A stretch of DNA of 32,214 nucleotides from contig NZ_LAVK01000040.1 in the NCBI RefSeq assembly GCF_001083795.1, positions 1 to 32,214 on the forward strand. The letters are read 5' to 3'. This document shows positions 16,606 to 24,610 of this stretch, piece by piece. The stretch comes from Streptomyces sp. SBT349. GTDB taxonomy: Bacteria > Actinomycetota > Actinomycetes > Streptomycetales > Streptomycetaceae. Within the stretch, counting starts at the first letter, position 1, and the number at the start of each line of letters is the position of its first letter. The position numbers and the translations under genes were made by a program. A model generated the notes under the pieces. That model saw nothing but the letters and a program-made list of their open reading frames with translations, was not told the origin of the DNA and did no database searches.

Positions 16606-17220
16606 TCAGGCCCCGGTGCCGCCACCGCCCGCGACATCCGCGGCGCTGGTGATGACCTGGTCGAGCAGGCCGTAGTCCCGGGCCTCCTCCGCGGTGAACC
16701 AGCGATCCCGGTCGGCGTCCCGCTCCCACTGCTCCATGCTGACGCCCGAGTGGGCGGCCGAGAGCCTGGCCATCTTCTCCTTGGTGCGCAGCAGCTGCTC
16801 CGCGTGGATCCTGATGTCCGAGGCGGAGCCGGCCAGGCCCGCGGAGGGCTGGTGGATCAGCACCTCCGCGTTCGGCAGGGCGTACCGCTTGCCGGGGGCA
16901 CCCGCGGTCAGGAGGAACTGGCCCATCGAGGCGGCCATGCCCATGGCGATGGTGACGACGTCGTTCTTGATGTACTGCATCGTGTCGTAGATCGCCATGC
17001 CGGCGGTGATCGAGCCGCCGGGGCTGTTGATGTAGAGCCAGATGTCCTTCTCCGGATCGGCCGCGAGCAGCAGCAGCTGCGCCGTGATCCGGTTGGCGAT
17101 GTCGTCGTCCACAGGCTGGCCGAGGAAGATGATCCGCTCGTTGAGCAGCCGGTTGTAGACCTGATCGCCGAGGCTGCCGTTCGTCGGCTCCGCCATGGCG
17201 GAGGGCATCAAGAGCGTCAC
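16606..17220 (-). CDS. clpP1: ATP-dependent Clp protease proteolytic subunit ClpP1
   Basis: First gene of the clpP1P2 operon. The 204-residue product has Ser98 (GMAAS), His123 (VLIHQP) and Asp172 (DRDRWF) as triad, and the conserved INSPGGSITAGMAIYDTMQ segment. The GTG at 17218-17220 is preceded by AGGTGG at a good distance. In-frame ATGs at codons 5 and 9 are alternatives and give the core with a shorter leader. The C-terminus is a Gly/Ala-rich tail. A ClgR-type operator lies about 120 nt upstream, matching the known activation of this operon by ClgR in Streptomyces. Confidence 0.96.
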   Translation of the reverse strand: MTLLMPSAMAEPTNGSLGDQVYNRLLNERIIFLGQPVDDDIANRITAQLLLLAADPEKDIWLYINSPGGSITAGMAIYDTMQYIKNDVVTIAMGMAASMGQFLLTAGAPGKRYALPNAEVLIHQPSAGLAGSASDIRIHAEQLLRTKEKMARLSAAHSGVSMEQWERDADRDRWFTAEEARDYGLLDQVITSAADVAGGGGTGA

Positions 17221-17336
17221 GTATCCACCTGCTCATTTCCGGACGGCCACGCTGTCACCCGGCCGTCACTTGGCATCTGCGTTGTATCTACGGACCCTAA
17301 CGCGCGGTGCCGAGGGACCCATCCCGACCTGGGAAC

Positions 17337-17354
17337 TGTTCGCTGTGAGCGCAG
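17337..17354 (-). promoter_or_regulatory. ClgR-type operator upstream of clpP1
   Basis: TGTTCGCTGTGAGCGCAG contains CGC-N5-GCG with A/T-containing flanks. This matches the described ClgR box (WNNWCGCYNANRGCGWWS) at all but two defined positions. It lies in the 139-base tig-clpP1 gap, where a transcription activator of clpP1 would bind. Downstream on the minus strand, TAGGGT (about 17299-17294) and TAGATA (17290-17285) are candidate -10 elements. Confidence 0.6.
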
Positions 17355-17359
17355 GGTGG

Positions 17360-18778
17360 TCAGGAGCCCGACGGCGAGGACTCCTGGCCCTCGGCGGTCT
17401 CCTCCGGCTCCCCGGACGGCGCGGACTCCGCCGTGGCCGTCTCCTCGGCCGCCGCCTCGTCCTCGTCGTCGTCGTCGAGGCGCACCGGCTCGCCGTTGGA
17501 GTCGGTCACCGAGACGTGCTCCACGACCACCGCGAGCGCCTTGCCCCGGCTGACCTCGCCGACCAGCATCGGCACCTGGCCGCCCTCGACCACGGCCTTG
17601 GCGAACTGGTCGGGGCTCATGCCGGAGGACTGCGCGCGGCGCATGAGGTGCTCGGTGAGCTCCTCCTGGCTGACGTTCAGCTTCTCGGACTTGGCGATCT
17701 CGTCCAGCACGAACTGGGTGCGGATGCCCTTCTCGGCCTGCTCCCGCAGATCGGCGTCGAACTCCTCGCGCGTCTTCTCCTGGAGCGAGAGGTACGCCTC
17801 CAGGTCCATGCCCAGCTGCGAGAGCTGGTGGTGCTCCAGGTTGTGCGTGCGGGTCTCGATCTCGTCCGCCAGCAGCTTCTGGGGGATCGGGACCTCGACC
17901 AGGTCGAGCAGCGCGTCCAGCACCTTCTCCTGGGCGTCGGTGGCCTGCTGGTACTTCTTCTCGTCACCGAGGCGGCGGCGGCTGTCCTCGCGCAGCTCCT
18001 CCAGCGTGTCGAACTCGCTGGCGAGCTGGGCGAACTCGTCGTCGAGCTCGGGGAGCTCGCGGGAGGAGACCGTCTCGACGGTGACCGTGACCTCGGCCTC
18101 CTGGCCCGCCGCGGAGCCGCCCTTGAGCTCGCTGGTGAACGTCGCGGTGGAGCCGGGCTCCAGGCCGGTGACGGCCTCGTCCAGGCCGTCGAGCATGCCG
18201 CCCGAGCCGATGGTGTAGTTGACGCCCGAGGCGACGCCGTCCTCCAGGATCTCGCCGTCGACCTTGGCCTCCAGGTCGATCTTGACGACATCGCCCTCGG
18301 CGGCGGCGCGCTCGACCACCGTGGTGGAGGCGAAGCGCTCGCGCAGCCGGTCCACGGCGGTGTCCACGTCCTCGTCGGCGACCTCGACGGCGTCCACGGT
18401 GACCTCGATGCCCGAGTAGTCGGGGATCTCGATCTCGGGGCGGATGTCGACCTCGGCGGTGAACGTCAGAAGCTCGTTGTCCTTCAGCTCCTTGATGTCC
18501 ACGTCGGGCTGGCCCAGCGGGTTGATCTCGCCCTCGGAGACGGCCTCGCTGTAGAACTTGGGAAGCGCGTCGTTCACCGCTTCCTCGAGGACCGCGCCGC
18601 GGCCGAAGCGCTGGTCGATGATGCGCGCCGGGATCTTGCCCTTCCGGAAGCCTGGCACCTGGACCTGCTGGTTGATCTTCCGGTACGCCGCGTCGAGGCT
18701 GGGCTTGAGCTCCTCGAAGGGCACCTCGACAGTGAGCCGAACCCGGGTGGGGTTCAGGGTCTCCACGGCGCTCTTCAC
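17360..18778 (-). CDS. tig: Trigger factor (ribosome-associated chaperone / peptidyl-prolyl isomerase)
   Basis: Chaperone that binds the ribosome exit tunnel and shelters nascent chains. The 472-residue product has the N-terminal ribosome-binding domain with the signature loop [12 protein letters not shown] (about residues 43-54), an FKBP-like PPIase domain at about 155-245, and a helical C-terminal substrate cradle. A disordered acidic tail of about 45 residues (Asp/Glu/Ser/Pro-rich) ends the protein. The GTG at 18776-18778 was chosen because AGGAG lies seven bases upstream and the product begins with the family sequence [19 protein letters not shown]; the frame is open further upstream but without a ribosome site. 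It lies between tRNA-Pro and the clp operon. Confidence 0.96.
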   Translation of the reverse strand: MKSAVETLNPTRVRLTVEVPFEELKPSLDAAYRKINQQVQVPGFRKGKIPARIIDQRFGRGAVLEEAVNDALPKFYSEAVSEGEINPLGQPDVDIKELKDNELLTFTAEVDIRPEIEIPDYSGIEVTVDAVEVADEDVDTAVDRLRERFASTTVVERAAAEGDVVKIDLEAKVDGEILEDGVASGVNYTIGSGGMLDGLDEAVTGLEPGSTATFTSELKGGSAAGQEAEVTVTVETVSSRELPELDDEFAQLASEFDTLEELREDSRRRLGDEKKYQQATDAQEKVLDALLDLVEVPIPQKLLADEIETRTHNLEHHQLSQLGMDLEAYLSLQEKTREEFDADLREQAEKGIRTQFVLDEIAKSEKLNVSQEELTEHLMRRAQSSGMSPDQFAKAVVEGGQVPMLVGEVSRGKALAVVVEHVSVTDSNGEPVRLDDDDEDEAAAEETATAESAPSGEPEETAEGQESSPSGS

Positions 18779-18878
18779 GGTCGGTCTCCTTGGGGCTGAC
18801 ATCGGGAGGTCTGGCACGGGTCCTGGCGGCCCGAAGACATGCGGGCACGCCCCAGGCGCGCGAGTTATTCATAGTACG

Positions 18879-18955
18879 TGGTCGGGGTGGCCGGATTCGA
18901 ACCGACGGCCTTCCGCTCCCAAAGCGGACGCGCTGCCAAGCTGCGCCACACCCCG
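18879..18955 (-). tRNA. tRNA-Pro (anticodon TGG)
   Basis: The minus strand reads CGGGGTG at the 5' acceptor arm and CACCCCG at the 3' arm, followed by discriminator A and an encoded CCA. The anticodon stem-loop is CCGC-TTTGGGA-GCGG with anticodon TGG, and the T-arm has GGTTCGAATCC. Length is 77 bases including CCA. It lies 100 nt upstream of tig on the same strand. Confidence 0.97.
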
Positions 18956-19070
18956 CAGAGGCTTCACGACGCGACACGTAGCGTACAGGGCCGCACGCGG
19001 TGAGGTGGCGCGGGGACCGGGCAGACGGTGACTCAGGAGAACGCGCACCGCTGCTACGATGCTCACCGTC

Positions 19071-19141
19071 GCGGGCGTAGCTCAATGGTAGAGCCCTGGT
19101 CTTCCAAACCAGCTACGCGGGTTCGATTCCCGTCGCCCGCT
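19071..19141 (+). tRNA. tRNA-Gly (anticodon TCC)
   Basis: GCGGGCG (19071-19077) pairs with CGCCCGC (19134-19140), with discriminator T at 19141. The D-arm is GCTC-AATGGTA-GAGC, the anticodon arm CTGGT-CTTCCAA-ACCAG with anticodon TCC, and the T-arm CGGGTTCGATTCCCG. CCA is not encoded (the next bases are CCG). TACGAT at 19055-19060 is a plausible -10 element. It is divergent from tRNA-Pro. Confidence 0.97.
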
Positions 19142-19148
19142 CCGCTCG

Positions 19149-19176
19149 GGCCCGGCCCCTTCCTGGGTGCCGGGCC
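19149..19176 (+). terminator. Terminator downstream of tRNA-Gly
   Basis: GGCCCGGC (19149-19156) and GCCGGGCC (19169-19176) form a perfect 8-bp stem with a 12-base loop, starting eight bases after the tRNA. It could also serve the converging small membrane-protein gene. Confidence 0.75.
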
Positions 19177-19201
19177 TTCGCCGTGTGTCAGGCGCCCCGC
19201 G

Positions 19202-19420
19202 TCATTCGCCGCCCGAGTCGTTGATCGAGTCGTCCACGTTGTCGACGGCGTCGCTCACGCCGTTGAGGAAGTCCTCTATGGGGTCGGCCGCGCCGGTGGA
19301 GGCGAGGGAGAAGCCGAAGAGGATCGCCACGATGGCCGGTCCCCACTTGATGACCCCGCTCCGGATCATGAAGAACATGATCACGCCGAACAGCAGGGCC
19401 AGAGAGAACGAGATAACCAC
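19202..19420 (-). CDS. Small membrane protein, function unknown
   Basis: 72 residues: two hydrophobic stretches (about 2-19 and 27-42) around a short IRSGVIKWG loop, then an acidic helix with FLNGVSDAVDNVDDSIND. The segment AILFGFSLASTGAADPI has the look of short membrane proteins that I associate with Streptomyces chromosomes and integrative elements, but I cannot name a family. The GTG at 19418-19420 has AAGGTGTG ten bases upstream. It converges on tRNA-Gly and is followed upstream by a 472-base non-coding gap. Confidence 0.7.
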   Translation of the reverse strand: MVISFSLALLFGVIMFFMIRSGVIKWGPAIVAILFGFSLASTGAADPIEDFLNGVSDAVDNVDDSINDSGGE

Positions 19421-19892
19421 AACTGATCACACCTTCGGAAGGTTCGCCTCTGCTCGTTCAGGGGCTTGACCACGGCCGCCGCACCCCCGCAGAGACCATC
19501 GTGCCATCAACACAGGGGCCCGTGGAGAGCGGTGACGGACCGTTCACCGCCGGAGGGAAACGGTCACATGTCCTGCGTACCGAGGTGGGCCGTTACCGTT
19601 TCGTGAGGCATGAGGTGGGCGGATACGGGGAATTCGAGAGCCCTTCGTCCATCGGATCGATTTCCCCGCCGCGAAGGGTCACGGGCACATGACCGAGGGG
19701 CGTACACGCGTCTGGCGTCGTCGGTCCGTTGGGCGATACGACCCATATAAGCCGGTCACATCACGTCATTTCGGTCACTCTGGCGATCCATGGCCTCACA
19801 GCTGGCCGATTCGCGACGTGGCACTCGATAAAGAACGGTCGCCGGGGACCGGGGATTTTCGGACCGAACGGAAAAGCGCTATCGTGCGGACG
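19421..19892. other. 472-base intergenic region with repeated GGTCAC motifs
   Basis: No convincing gene is present. The plus frame continuous with the acyltransferase is open from 19689, but its translation lacks family features before 19893. The motif GGTCAC occurs at 19562, 19677, 19754 and 19773, and the stretch is less G/C-rich than its surroundings (for example CCATATAA near 19743). TATCGT at 19880-19885 lies seven bases before the acyltransferase ATG and could be a leaderless -10 element. Confidence 0.5.
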
Positions 19893-21035
19893 ATGTTGCA
19901 CGTCCGTAATCAACGAGCCTCCCAGCCCGCGGTCCGGGTGACGGCGGCTGACCCCCCACCGTCAGTCACGGACGACCCGCCACGGGTGAAGACCCGCGAC
20001 CCTTACTTCGACAACGCGAAGTACCTGGCGATCCTGCTCGTCGCCGTCGGCCACGCCTGGACGCCGCTGCGCGAGGACTCCCGCACGGCCTCGGCGTTGT
20101 ACCTCTTCGTCTATACGTTCCACATGCCCGCGTTCATCCTGGTCGCCGGTTATTTCTCCCGGTCCTTCACCGGTCGCCCCGATCAGCTCAGGCGGCTGAT
20201 CACCGGGGTGCTGGTGCCGTTCCTCGTCTTCGACACCGCGTACGTGCTCTTCAAGCGGTGGGGCGACAACGACCCGGACTACCCGATCAGCCTGCTCGAC
20301 CCGTACTACGTCACCTGGTTCCTGATCGCGCTGTTCATCTGGCGGCTGACCGCGCCGGTCTGGAAGATCATCCGGCATCCGCTGCCGGTGGCGCTGGCCG
20401 TCGCCGCCCTCGCCGCCGTATCCCCCCACCTCGGCAACGACCTGAACATCCAGCGCGTCCTCCAGTTCCTCCCGTTCTTCGTGGTCGGACTCCTCATGAG
20501 ACGTGAGCACTTCACCCGGATGAGGCGGCGCGACGTGCGGCTGGCCTCGGTGCCGCTGGCGCTGTGCGCGCTGGCCACGGCGTACTGGGCGGTGCCGCGG
20601 ATGGAGGCGGGCTGGACGTACCGCACGTACAGCGCCCAGGAGTTCGGGCAGGAGTGGTGGGTCGGGGTGGTGATGAGCCTGGCGCTGTTCGGCTGCGGCC
20701 TGGTGCTCACCGTCTGCTTCCTGTCGTGGGTGCCGGACCGCCGGGTGTGGTTCACCGTGCTGGGCGCCGGGACGGTGTACGGCTACCTGCTGCACGGGTT
20801 CGTCGCCAAGGGCTCGCGCTGGTGGGACTGGTACGAGGCGGACTGGGTCGGATCCCCGGCCGGCCTGGTGGCGGTGACGCTGATCGGCGCGGTGGTGATC
20901 AGCGTGCTCTGCACGCCGCCGGTGCGCCGGGCGTTCCGCTTCCTGGTGGAGCCGTCGATGGGCTGGGCGTTCCGGCAGGGCGACCGGGACGGCGTGCCGG
21001 GGGACCGCCACCCGGCGGGTGCCCGGGGGTCGTGA
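19893..21035 (+). CDS. Membrane acyltransferase (acyltransferase 3 / fucose 4-O-acetylase-like)
   Basis: 380-residue polytopic protein predicted to transfer an acetyl or other acyl group to a sugar or cell-surface polymer. After a roughly 40-residue polar head comes DPYFDNAKYLAILLVAVGHAW (about 42-62), the family opening with its conserved His. About ten hydrophobic segments follow, including FHMPAFILVAGYFSRSF and LLDPYYVTWFLIALFIWRL. The C-terminus is a basic tail. The ATG at 19893-19895 was chosen because upstream sequence lacks family features; GTG at 19884 is an in-frame alternative. The substrate cannot be told from sequence. The gene ends inside a 15-bp perfect duplication. Confidence 0.85.
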   Translation: MLHVRNQRASQPAVRVTAADPPPSVTDDPPRVKTRDPYFDNAKYLAILLVAVGHAWTPLREDSRTASALYLFVYTFHMPAFILVAGYFSRSFTGRPDQLRRLITGVLVPFLVFDTAYVLFKRWGDNDPDYPISLLDPYYVTWFLIALFIWRLTAPVWKIIRHPLPVALAVAALAAVSPHLGNDLNIQRVLQFLPFFVVGLLMRREHFTRMRRRDVRLASVPLALCALATAYWAVPRMEAGWTYRTYSAQEFGQEWWVGVVMSLALFGCGLVLTVCFLSWVPDRRVWFTVLGAGTVYGYLLHGFVAKGSRWWDWYEADWVGSPAGLVAVTLIGAVVISVLCTPPVRRAFRFLVEPSMGWAFRQGDRDGVPGDRHPAGARGS

Positions 21036-21050
21036 GCCCGGGGGTCGTGA
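21021..21050. repeat. Perfect 15-bp tandem duplication at the acyltransferase stop codon
   Basis: GCCCGGGGGTCGTGA occurs at 21021-21035 and again at 21036-21050. The first copy supplies the acyltransferase stop codon; the second copy forms one arm of the terminator hairpin. A recent slippage event is the simplest explanation. Confidence 0.85.
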
Positions 21051-21059
21051 GCCCCGGGC
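21036..21059. terminator. Hairpin between convergent acyltransferase and M23 peptidase genes
   Basis: GCCCGGGG (21036-21043) pairs perfectly with CCCCGGGC (21052-21059) around an eight-base loop, directly after the acyltransferase stop and before the converging peptidase stop. Confidence 0.65.
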
Positions 21060-21084
21060 CCGCGGCCCGCCCGGACCGCCTGCC

Positions 21085-21816
21085 TCAGACGGTGACGCCG
21101 TGGCGGGCCAGGTAGGCCAGCGGGTCCACGTCCGTGCCGTACTCCTCGCCCTCCCGCACCTCGAAGTGCAGGTGCGGTCCCGTGCTGCGGCCGGTGTTGC
21201 CCGAGTCGCCCACGCGCGTGCCGCCCTCTACCTGCTGCCCCTCGCGGACGGCGATCTCGGAGAGGTGGGCGTAGAGCGTGTAGTAGCCGTCGGTCATCTT
21301 GACGATGACGGCGTTGCCGTAGTCGCCCGCGTACTCGGCGAGGACCACGGTGCCGGGCCCCGCGGAGCTGATCCCGGTGCCCTCGGGCGTGGCCCAGTCC
21401 ACGCCCGTGTGGTACCCGGCGGCCCAGCCGCCGGGGATGCCGTAGGCGGCGGAGACCGGGTGGCCCGTGACCGGGGCCGTCCAGTCCGCGGCCTGGAAGG
21501 CGGGCCAGAACGGGTCGCCCGGCGCCCCGGGCACGAGAGGGGCGAACGGGAGGTCGTACAGGCCCGTTCCGAAGGGCTCGGGTCCGAGCGCCCAGAGCGG
21601 TCCGGGCTCGGCGGGGGCCTCGCCCTGCCGCCCCGCGGCGGGCGCGGTCCAGGGACCGGTTATCACCAGGGCGCCCAGCAGCGTGCAGCCGAGGGCGCCG
21701 CGGCCCAGCCGCCGCTGAGGGGCGCGCCGGGGAGGCCGCTGACGTCGGGTCACGGCAGGTCCGGGAGGCGCCGCGTGCGGGGCGTCGGGGGAGGTGGTGG
21801 TCGTCGCATCGCTCAT
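21085..21816 (-). CDS. Exported M23 (LytM-type) metallopeptidase
   Basis: Zinc endopeptidase expected to act on peptidoglycan cross-bridges or as an activator of other hydrolases. The 243-residue product has a basic N-terminus, one hydrophobic export or anchor segment (about 40-62), a Pro-rich linker, and a C-terminal M23 domain at about 118-235. Metal ligands are His136 and Asp140 (HTGVDWA) and the second His of HLHFE (His217); His184 (YAHLS) and His215 complete the active site. All are intact, so it is predicted active. ATG at 21814-21816 was chosen; a TTG four codons earlier is possible. No strong ribosome site is visible. Confidence 0.92.
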   Translation of the reverse strand: MSDATTTTSPDAPHAAPPGPAVTRRQRPPRRAPQRRLGRGALGCTLLGALVITGPWTAPAAGRQGEAPAEPGPLWALGPEPFGTGLYDLPFAPLVPGAPGDPFWPAFQAADWTAPVTGHPVSAAYGIPGGWAAGYHTGVDWATPEGTGISSAGPGTVVLAEYAGDYGNAVIVKMTDGYYTLYAHLSEIAVREGQQVEGGTRVGDSGNTGRSTGPHLHFEVREGEEYGTDVDPLAYLARHGVTV

Positions 21817-21953
21817 GGTCCGAGCCAAGGTCAGCCGGGGCCGCGGCGCATCAGCGCGAACGGGCCCGGCACCGCCGATCGGCGGACACGGGCGCGCCGC
21901 ACCCTGTGTGATCGGCCCAGCTCACCGCGGCCTGGCGTGCCGTCAGCCGCCGT

Positions 21954-21972
21954 GCGGGGCGATCCGCCCCGC
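21954..21972 (-). terminator. Terminator downstream of the phosphatase gene
   Basis: GCGGGGCG (21954-21961) pairs perfectly with CGCCCCGC (21965-21972) around a three-base loop, beginning eight bases beyond the phosphatase stop on the minus strand. The rest of the gap to the peptidase start (21817-21953) shows no gene. Confidence 0.7.
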
Positions 21973-21979
21973 CGGGTGA

Positions 21980-23149
21980 TCACTCCCGGCTGATGAGGAG
22001 CAGCGCGCGATCGTCGTTGACGTCCTTGGCGACCGCCTCGATCAGGTGCCAGGCGGCGCCGCGGAATCCGGTGCTCACGTAGCGGTCGGCCTCGCCGGTG
22101 AGCCGGTCGATGCCCTCGGAGATATCCCGGTCCGAGCGCTCGACCAGGCCGTCGGTGAAGAGCATCAGCACGTCGCCGCGGCGCAGGGTGCCCTTGGCCG
22201 GGTGGAACTCGGCGCCGTCGTAGACCCCGAGCAGCGGGCCCTCGGCGGCGATCTCCTGCCACCGGCCCGTGCCGGCGTTGAGCTGGACCCCGGGCAGGTG
22301 GCCGGCGGATATCAGTTCGTAGTCGCCGGTGTCGAGGTCGAGCACGAGGTGGACGGAGGTGGCGAAGCCCTCGTCCCAGCTCTGCCGCAGGAGATAGCCG
22401 TTGGCCGCGGGGAGGAAGGCGTGCGGCGGCAGCGAGCCGAGCAGCCCGCCGAAGGCGCCGGAGAGCAGCAGGGAACGGGAGGCGGCATCCATGCCCTTGC
22501 CCGAGACGTCGGTGAGGACCACTTCGAGGGTGCGCCGGTCGGGCCCGGTGCGGGCGGCGACCACGAAGTCGCCGGAGAACGACTGGCCGCCGGCGGGGCG
22601 CAGCGACATCTCGCGGTGCCAGCCCCTCGGCAGCGGCGGCAGGGCGCTCTGGGCGCGGATCCGTTCGCGCAGGTCGAACAGCATGGTGCCGCCGCGCCGC
22701 CAGGGCACGCCGACGCGGCTGCGGAACTGGGCGATGACCAGCCCGATCAGGGCGACCGCGGCCACCACGAGGATGCTGCCGGGGCGGACGGGGTCGGGGG
22801 AGGCGTGCCTGGCCTCGATGAGCGCCGTCTCCAGCACCAGCGCGGTGGCGGCGACGGCGTAGAGCCCGAGCAGGCTGGCGGGGCGCAGCAGCAGGCCGCC
22901 GGCGACCAGGGGCAGCACCAGGGCCTCGGGCGGGCACCACTCGGGCCAGATGACGGTGGCGCCGCCGAAGAGGGGAACGGTGAGGAACAGGGCCGCGAAG
23001 GCGAGCCAGTCGGAGCCGTCGCCCCGGAAGTAGTCCACGGCGGAGCGGCGCAGCGAGGTGCGCAGGCGGTGGGCCGTCTTGTGGGCCCGGTGCCGCCTCG
23101 GGCCGGGGGGTGCCGCCCTCCGGGGTGCCCTCTTACTGCCGCGCGCCAT
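21980..23149 (-). CDS. Membrane-bound SpoIIE-type (PPM/PP2C) protein phosphatase
   Basis: Metal-dependent serine/threonine phosphatase; relatives in Streptomyces usually act on anti-sigma-factor antagonists. The 389-residue product has a strongly basic N-terminus, about four membrane segments at about residues 48-155, then the SpoIIE catalytic domain at about 185-385. Catalytic and metal-binding motifs are SGDF, LTDVSGKGMDA, LISAGHLP, LFTDGLVE and the terminal NDDRALLL. No PAS, GAF or kinase domain is attached, so input must come through the membrane part. The ATG at 23147-23149 gives a product beginning MARGSKRAPRR, with AGGTC nearby. It is divergent from the Eis-type gene across 139 nt. Confidence 0.9.
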   Translation of the reverse strand: MARGSKRAPRRAAPPGPRRHRAHKTAHRLRTSLRRSAVDYFRGDGSDWLAFAALFLTVPLFGGATVIWPEWCPPEALVLPLVAGGLLLRPASLLGLYAVAATALVLETALIEARHASPDPVRPGSILVVAAVALIGLVIAQFRSRVGVPWRRGGTMLFDLRERIRAQSALPPLPRGWHREMSLRPAGGQSFSGDFVVAARTGPDRRTLEVVLTDVSGKGMDAASRSLLLSGAFGGLLGSLPPHAFLPAANGYLLRQSWDEGFATSVHLVLDLDTGDYELISAGHLPGVQLNAGTGRWQEIAAEGPLLGVYDGAEFHPAKGTLRRGDVLMLFTDGLVERSDRDISEGIDRLTGEADRYVSTGFRGAAWHLIEAVAKDVNDDRALLLISRE

Positions 23150-23288
23150 GACCTGGGACCTTATCCACCCGTTCGGTCGTGAGTCGAACCCCCGGCGCGA
23201 GACGGGCCCCTCCCGCGGGGCCGCCCCCGGCGGGGTGCCGGGGGAAAGTCGGTCGCCCGCCGCGCGGGTCCTTGATAGGGATGGCCGC

Positions 23289-24518
23289 ATGACAACGGAG
23301 CCGCGGGTCCTGGCCAAGGACGAGTGGGAGAGCTGGTACGAGGCGCTGGAATGGGCGTTCGGCGGGGTGAAGGAGACCGGCCAGGAGCGCGGGCTGTGGC
23401 GGGACCTGACCGAGGTGGACCGCAGCTACGGCGTCTGGGACGGGGACCGGCCGGTGGGCACGATCGGCGCGTTCTCCTTCGGGCTCTCGGTGCCGGGCGG
23501 CGCGGTGGTGCCGTCGGCGGGGATCACGATGGTCAGCGTGGCCGCCACCCACCGGCGCCGGGGCATCCTGCGCCGGATGATGCGGCGGGCGCTGGAGGAC
23601 TACCGGGAGGCGGGCGACACGCTCGCGATCCTGACGGCGTCCGAGCCCGCCATCTACGGCCGCTTCGGCTTCGGCACCGCGACGCAGCGCGTGATCGCCG
23701 AGATCGACACGGCCCGGGTGAGCGTGGCCGCGCCGCCGGGGACCGACGGGATGGCACTGAGCGTGGTCGATCCCGCGGCGGCCCTGGGCCGCTGCGAGGA
23801 GCTGTACGCGCGGATGGTCCCGCGGCGGCCGGGGATGCTGGAGCGGCGGCCCGGCTGGGAGCGGCTGATGCTGCTCGACCCGCCCCCGGCGCGCAACGGG
23901 GCCTCCGCGCGGCGCGTCGTGCTGGCGGAGCGGGACGGGGAGCTGCTGGGCTACGCCCGCTACGCGATGAAGCCCGGGTTCGAGCTGCCCGGCCCGACCG
24001 GAACCGTCGTCGTGCACGATCTCGACGCGGTGGACCCGGCCGCCTACGCGGCCCTGCTGCGCTTCCTCGCCGGGATCGATCTGATGACCTCGGTGCAGCT
24101 GCGGAACCTGCCGGTGGACTCGGCGCTGCCGCACCTGGTGTCGGACGTGCGCCGGTGCGACCTGCGGGTGCAGGACAAGCTGTATCTGCGCCCGCTGGAG
24201 CTCGGGGCCGCCCTCGCCGCCCGCGCGTACACGACCGAGGTCGATGTGGTGCTCGACGTCGCCGACGACTTCTGTCCCTGGAACGAGGGGCGCTGGCGGC
24301 TGAGCGGCGGGCCGGGCGGGGCGGTGTGCGAGCGGACCGGGGACCCGGCCGATCTCGCGCTTCCCGTCCGGGCGTTGGGCGCCGCCTATCTGGGGGGCGC
24401 GTCGCTGGTGTCGCTGGCGCACGCCGGGCTCGTTGAGGAACGGCGCCCGGGTGGGCTCGCGGTCGCCACCACCGCTTTCTCCAGCCCCGTTGCGCCCTGG
24501 CTGCCCCACTCGTTCTGA
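23289..24518 (+). CDS. Eis-type GNAT N-acetyltransferase
   Basis: Member of the enhanced-intracellular-survival family, hexameric acetyl-CoA enzymes that can acetylate several amines on aminoglycosides, polyamines or proteins. 409 residues, normal for the family. The GNAT acetyl-CoA loop is VSVAATHRRRGIL (about 83-95). The general-acid Tyr of Eis corresponds to Tyr123 in AIYGRFGFG. The C-terminal residue is Phe, whose carboxylate acts as base in Eis. A second degenerate GNAT domain and a sterol-carrier-like C-terminal domain follow. ATG at 23289-23291; AGGGA 8-12 bases upstream could serve either as ribosome site or as part of a TAGGGA -10. The natural substrate cannot be inferred. Confidence 0.9.
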   Translation: MTTEPRVLAKDEWESWYEALEWAFGGVKETGQERGLWRDLTEVDRSYGVWDGDRPVGTIGAFSFGLSVPGGAVVPSAGITMVSVAATHRRRGILRRMMRRALEDYREAGDTLAILTASEPAIYGRFGFGTATQRVIAEIDTARVSVAAPPGTDGMALSVVDPAAALGRCEELYARMVPRRPGMLERRPGWERLMLLDPPPARNGASARRVVLAERDGELLGYARYAMKPGFELPGPTGTVVVHDLDAVDPAAYAALLRFLAGIDLMTSVQLRNLPVDSALPHLVSDVRRCDLRVQDKLYLRPLELGAALAARAYTTEVDVVLDVADDFCPWNEGRWRLSGGPGGAVCERTGDPADLALPVRALGAAYLGGASLVSLAHAGLVEERRPGGLAVATTAFSSPVAPWLPHSF

Positions 24519-24610
24519 CCGCACGGGCCCACCCCCCTGTAGTCGTGAAGGCCGAGGATACGGGCCCGCACTGACAGCCGGGAGACTTTTGACAGGGTGC
24601 GCGGAAAGGG

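Noticed and set aside
18879..21035. Integrated element at tRNA-Pro or tRNA-Gly
   Set aside because: Both tRNAs are intact, I found no duplicated 3' tRNA end further along, and there is no integrase, excisionase or replication gene in the stretch.
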